Below are positions 61,308 to 64,000 of a stretch of DNA of 64,000 nucleotides, in pieces; within the stretch, counting starts at the first letter, position 1; each line of letters begins with the position of its first letter. Source of the DNA: Verrucomicrobiota bacterium (lineage in GTDB: Bacteria; Verrucomicrobiota; Verrucomicrobiia; Opitutales; UBA953); contig JAPLTU010000035.1 in assembly GCA_026397965.1 (NCBI GenBank), forward strand, positions 3,892-67,891, read 5' to 3'. The position numbers and the translations under genes were made by a program. The notes beneath the pieces were generated by a model, which worked only from the letters and a program-made list of their open reading frames with translations, made no database searches and had not been told where the DNA came from.

Positions 61308-61337
61308 GCGGAGGACTTCACCACCCAGCTTCCCACC

Positions 61338-62600
61338 ATGTCACCCACGCGCATCACCAGTCTGTTCTCTGTCGGGGCTCTTGCCCTGGCCTCCCTCGTT
61401 TCGCCCGCCCGGGCGGAAGATACCGTCAAGGTTGGCGTCCTCCACTCGCTGTCGGGAACGATGGCGATTTCGGAGACATCCCTTCGTGACGTCCTGCTCT
61501 TTACTTTTGACGAGATCAACGCCAAGGGTGGCGTGCTCGGCAAGAAGATCGAGCCAGTCGTCGTCGACGGGGCTTCTAATTGGCCGCTCTTCGCTGAGAA
61601 GTCGAAGCAGTTGCTCGAACAGGATAAGGTAGCCGTGACCTTCGGCTGCTGGACTTCCGTTTCACGTAAATCCTGTCTCCCGGTCTTCGAAAAGAATAAC
61701 GGCCTCCTCTTCTACCCCGTCCAGTACGAAGGCGAAGAAGAGTCGAAGAACGTTGCCTACACGGCTGAGGCCGTCAATCAGCAGGCCACCCCTGCGGTTG
61801 ACTACCTTCTGGAGCAGGGCGTCAAGAAGTTCTACCTCCTGGGCTCCGACTACGTCTACCCGCAGACCACGAATCTGGTGCTCCTCGAGTATCTCTTGAG
61901 CAAGGGTGTTCCCATCGAGAATATTGGCGGCGGTTTCCGTAAGGATGCCTCCGGCAAAATCATCTCGGCTGGTAAGTACACGCCATTCGGTCACACGGAC
62001 TACCAACAGATCGTCGCCGAGATCAAGCAGTTCTCCGCTGGTGGTGGCGCCGCGGTGGTCAGCACCCTGAACGGAGACACCAACGTACCCTTCTTCAAAG
62101 AGTATGCTGCCTCCGGTCTCACGGCTGAATCCTGCCCAGTCGTCTCGTTCTCGATCTCTGAAGACGAGTTCCGTGGCCTCCCGGCCGATAAGTTGGTCGG
62201 TCAGCTCGGTTGCTGGACTTACTTCCAGTCGATCAAATCACCCGCGAACAAGAAGTTCTCCGAAGATTTCCAGGCCTGGCTCGGGAAGAGCACGGTACCT
62301 GGTATCGTCAAAGACGGTCGCGTGACCTGCTCCCCGATGGTGCTCTCCTACGATGGCGTCTACCTCTGGAAGGCGTGCGTCGAGAAGGCCGGCTCCTTTG
62401 ATGTGGATAAGGTGCGCGAAGCTTGGAAGTCCGGAGTGTCCTTCGATGGTCCTGGCGGCAAGGTCACCACCCAGCCGAACATGCACCTCACCAAGAACGT
62501 CTTCATCGGCGAGACCAAGGCGGACGGACAGTTCAAGATCCTGAAGTCCTTCGACAACGTCTACGGCGAGCCTTGGCTGAAGGGTAAGTTCAAGAAGTAA
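61338..62600 (+). CDS. urtA: Urea ABC transporter substrate-binding protein
   Basis: [95 protein letters not shown]. Confidence 0.96.
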   Translation: MSPTRITSLFSVGALALASLVSPARAEDTVKVGVLHSLSGTMAISETSLRDVLLFTFDEINAKGGVLGKKIEPVVVDGASNWPLFAEKSKQLLEQDKVAVTFGCWTSVSRKSCLPVFEKNNGLLFYPVQYEGEEESKNVAYTAEAVNQQATPAVDYLLEQGVKKFYLLGSDYVYPQTTNLVLLEYLLSKGVPIENIGGGFRKDASGKIISAGKYTPFGHTDYQQIVAEIKQFSAGGGAAVVSTLNGDTNVPFFKEYAASGLTAESCPVVSFSISEDEFRGLPADKLVGQLGCWTYFQSIKSPANKKFSEDFQAWLGKSTVPGIVKDGRVTCSPMVLSYDGVYLWKACVEKAGSFDVDKVREAWKSGVSFDGPGGKVTTQPNMHLTKNVFIGETKADGQFKILKSFDNVYGEPWLKGKFKK

Positions 62601-62633
62601 GCGAATATTTGTCAGTTGTCGGTGCTTCATAGC

Positions 62634-62669
62634 GAGGGCGGACCTGAGGGGGTCCGCCCTCTTCCTTTT
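62634..62669 (+). terminator. Intrinsic terminator between urtA and urtB
   Basis: GAGGGCGGACC-tgaggg-GGTCCGCCCTC followed by ttccttttg. Confidence 0.85.
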
Positions 62670-62683
62670 GGCACGGTAGTTGC
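62669..62683 (+). promoter_or_regulatory. Sigma-54 (-24/-12) promoter upstream of urtB
   Basis: TGGCAC-GGTAG-TTGC; near-identical to the porin promoter (TGGCACGGTmGTTGCTC). Confidence 0.85.
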
Positions 62684-62698
62684 TCAGTAGTAATCACG

Positions 62699-64000
62699 GT
62701 GCGTAAGCCATTTTTCATAATCTTAGCTTTACTGGGAGGTTTCGTCGCGGCGTTCGCGGAAGCGCCCCAAGCCATCATCGCTCGTGCGGCGGTCGCCAAA
62801 TCCGAAAAGACCCAGGGAGAGATCCTGACAGAGCTCATGGGTAATGCGGATGACTCCATTTTGCCGCTGCTCGATGCATGGCGCAAAGATCGGCTTTTTC
62901 TTTACGACGCGCCTGGCATGCCGCCCGTGGTCGTCTTACTGCAGGGGGCTAAGGATGCTAAGGGGGCGCAGCAGGCTTCCGATATCCTCACCGGCAAGTC
63001 CTTGGCTGTTCGACTGGTTGCCGACGACCTTAATGCGGTTCCACATTCGGCTAATCTGCGCCGCATTATGAAGGCGGTACTGGACCTGACCGATCTTTCT
63101 TCGGCTAATCCAGCCAAGAAGCTCGGCGCCATCGCCGCGATCGGTCAGGGGCAGCAGATCGAAAAATTACCCGCACTCGAGAAGCGCCTCGCGGTCGAAA
63201 CCGATCCTCAGGCGCTCAAGGCACTCCGCGAGGCTTTAGCATTGGTCCGGCTTCGATCATCGGATGCCACGATCAAACTCTCCGCGCTCAAGGAACTCGA
63301 AGCTCAGCAGTCCCTTGCGAGCACTGACTTTATCAAGACGGTGATCAAGGATGCGACAGCGGCGAAGGACGATAAGCTCGTCGCGGCGGCGCGTTCTGCG
63401 TTACAGGCTGTGGAGCGTCACCGCACCGTAGTCGACTTCGGCGGCACGCTTTTCCGCAGTCTGAGTCTCGGAAGTATCTTGATCATTGTCGCATTGGGGC
63501 TCGCCATCACTTTTGGCCTAATGGGCGTCATCAACATGGCCCACGGCGAGATGATCGCCATCGGCGCCTACACGACCTACGTCGTTCAGAACGTCTTCGC
63601 CAACGGGCTTGCGCTTTCGCCGTTTGGTTTCTCGCTCAGTCTGCCTGGCCTTCATACGACGGGATGGTGGCGTGAGTCGTACTTCCTTTTCGCACTGCCG
63701 TTAAGTTTCCTGGTCGCCGCCGCCGCCGGTATTCTGCTCGAACGTAGCGTCATCCGCTTCCTCTACCGTCGACCCCTCGAAAGCCTGCTCGCCACTTGGG
63801 GGGTTTCGCTGCTTCTCCAGCAGTTGCTGCGACTCACCTTCGGTGCTAATAACGTGCAGGTCGGCAGCCCGGCTTACCTCAGCGGTAACTGGGTCGTTGC
63901 CGATATCCTTCTCGGCTGGAATCGCGTTTTCGTCATCGGTTTCGCCACTCTCATCGTGATCGGCGTCTGGTTAGTACTCACGCGCACGTCGGTGGGGCTT
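62699..64000 (+). CDS. urtB: Urea ABC transporter permease UrtB (3' truncated by window edge)
   Basis: GTG start, signal-like N-terminus, long periplasmic domain, then LGLAITFGLMGVINMAHGEMIAIGAYTTYVVQ branched-chain/urea permease motif. Confidence 0.93.
   Translation, partial: MRKPFFIILALLGGFVAAFAEAPQAIIARAAVAKSEKTQGEILTELMGNADDSILPLLDAWRKDRLFLYDAPGMPPVVVLLQGAKDAKGAQQASDILTGKSLAVRLVADDLNAVPHSANLRRIMKAVLDLTDLSSANPAKKLGAIAAIGQGQQIEKLPALEKRLAVETDPQALKALREALALVRLRSSDATIKLSALKELEAQQSLASTDFIKTVIKDATAAKDDKLVAAARSALQAVERHRTVVDFGGTLFRSLSLGSILIIVALGLAITFGLMGVINMAHGEMIAIGAYTTYVVQNVFANGLALSPFGFSLSLPGLHTTGWWRESYFLFALPLSFLVAAAAGILLERSVIRFLYRRPLESLLATWGVSLLLQQLLRLTFGANNVQVGSPAYLSGNWVVADILLGWNRVFVIGFATLIVIGVWLVLTRTSVGL

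Overview
This is a 64 kb window of a high-GC bacterial chromosome. The gene content looks like Verrucomicrobia/Opitutae, but that placement is an inference from protein families and gene neighbourhoods and was not searched. It is mostly housekeeping genes: hisG end, agmatine-to-putrescine genes, feoAB, a POT transporter, xthA, guaB, menC/menE-like, kdsA, polX-gmk, queG, coaC, gnd, a DevBCA/TolC-like exporter, an aquaporin-like MIP, lysA, mnmE-mnmG, a PhoBR-like two-component system, tRNA-Gly, an NtrC-like regulator, hemA-ccsA, pssA, dnaN, plsC/aroA-cmk/tyrA, a CapD-like protein, purEK, prmA-purN, a NamZ-like protein, purF, and a porin followed by urtA and urtB (truncated at the window end). 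No CRISPR array, prophage or transposase was found. The main second-look items are: (1) two exact 16-bp parS-type palindromes (TGTTCCACGTGGAACA), one inside an extra segment of mnmG and one just downstream, with dnaN about 9 kb away and no parAB or dnaA in view; (2) two near-identical sigma-54 promoter sequences (TGGCAC-N5-TTGC), one before a porin-urtA unit and one before urtB, with a hairpin terminator between them and an almost leaderless urtB; (3) a ~357-bp imperfect palindrome between aguA and the feo genes whose two strands encode related peptides; (4) a three-gene feo operon with 4-bp overlaps that ends in a small Cys-rich membrane protein; (5) a conserved-looking unknown protein with kinase-like motifs; (6) general scarcity of Shine-Dalgarno sequences. 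All identities come from reading motifs by eye; no database search was run.
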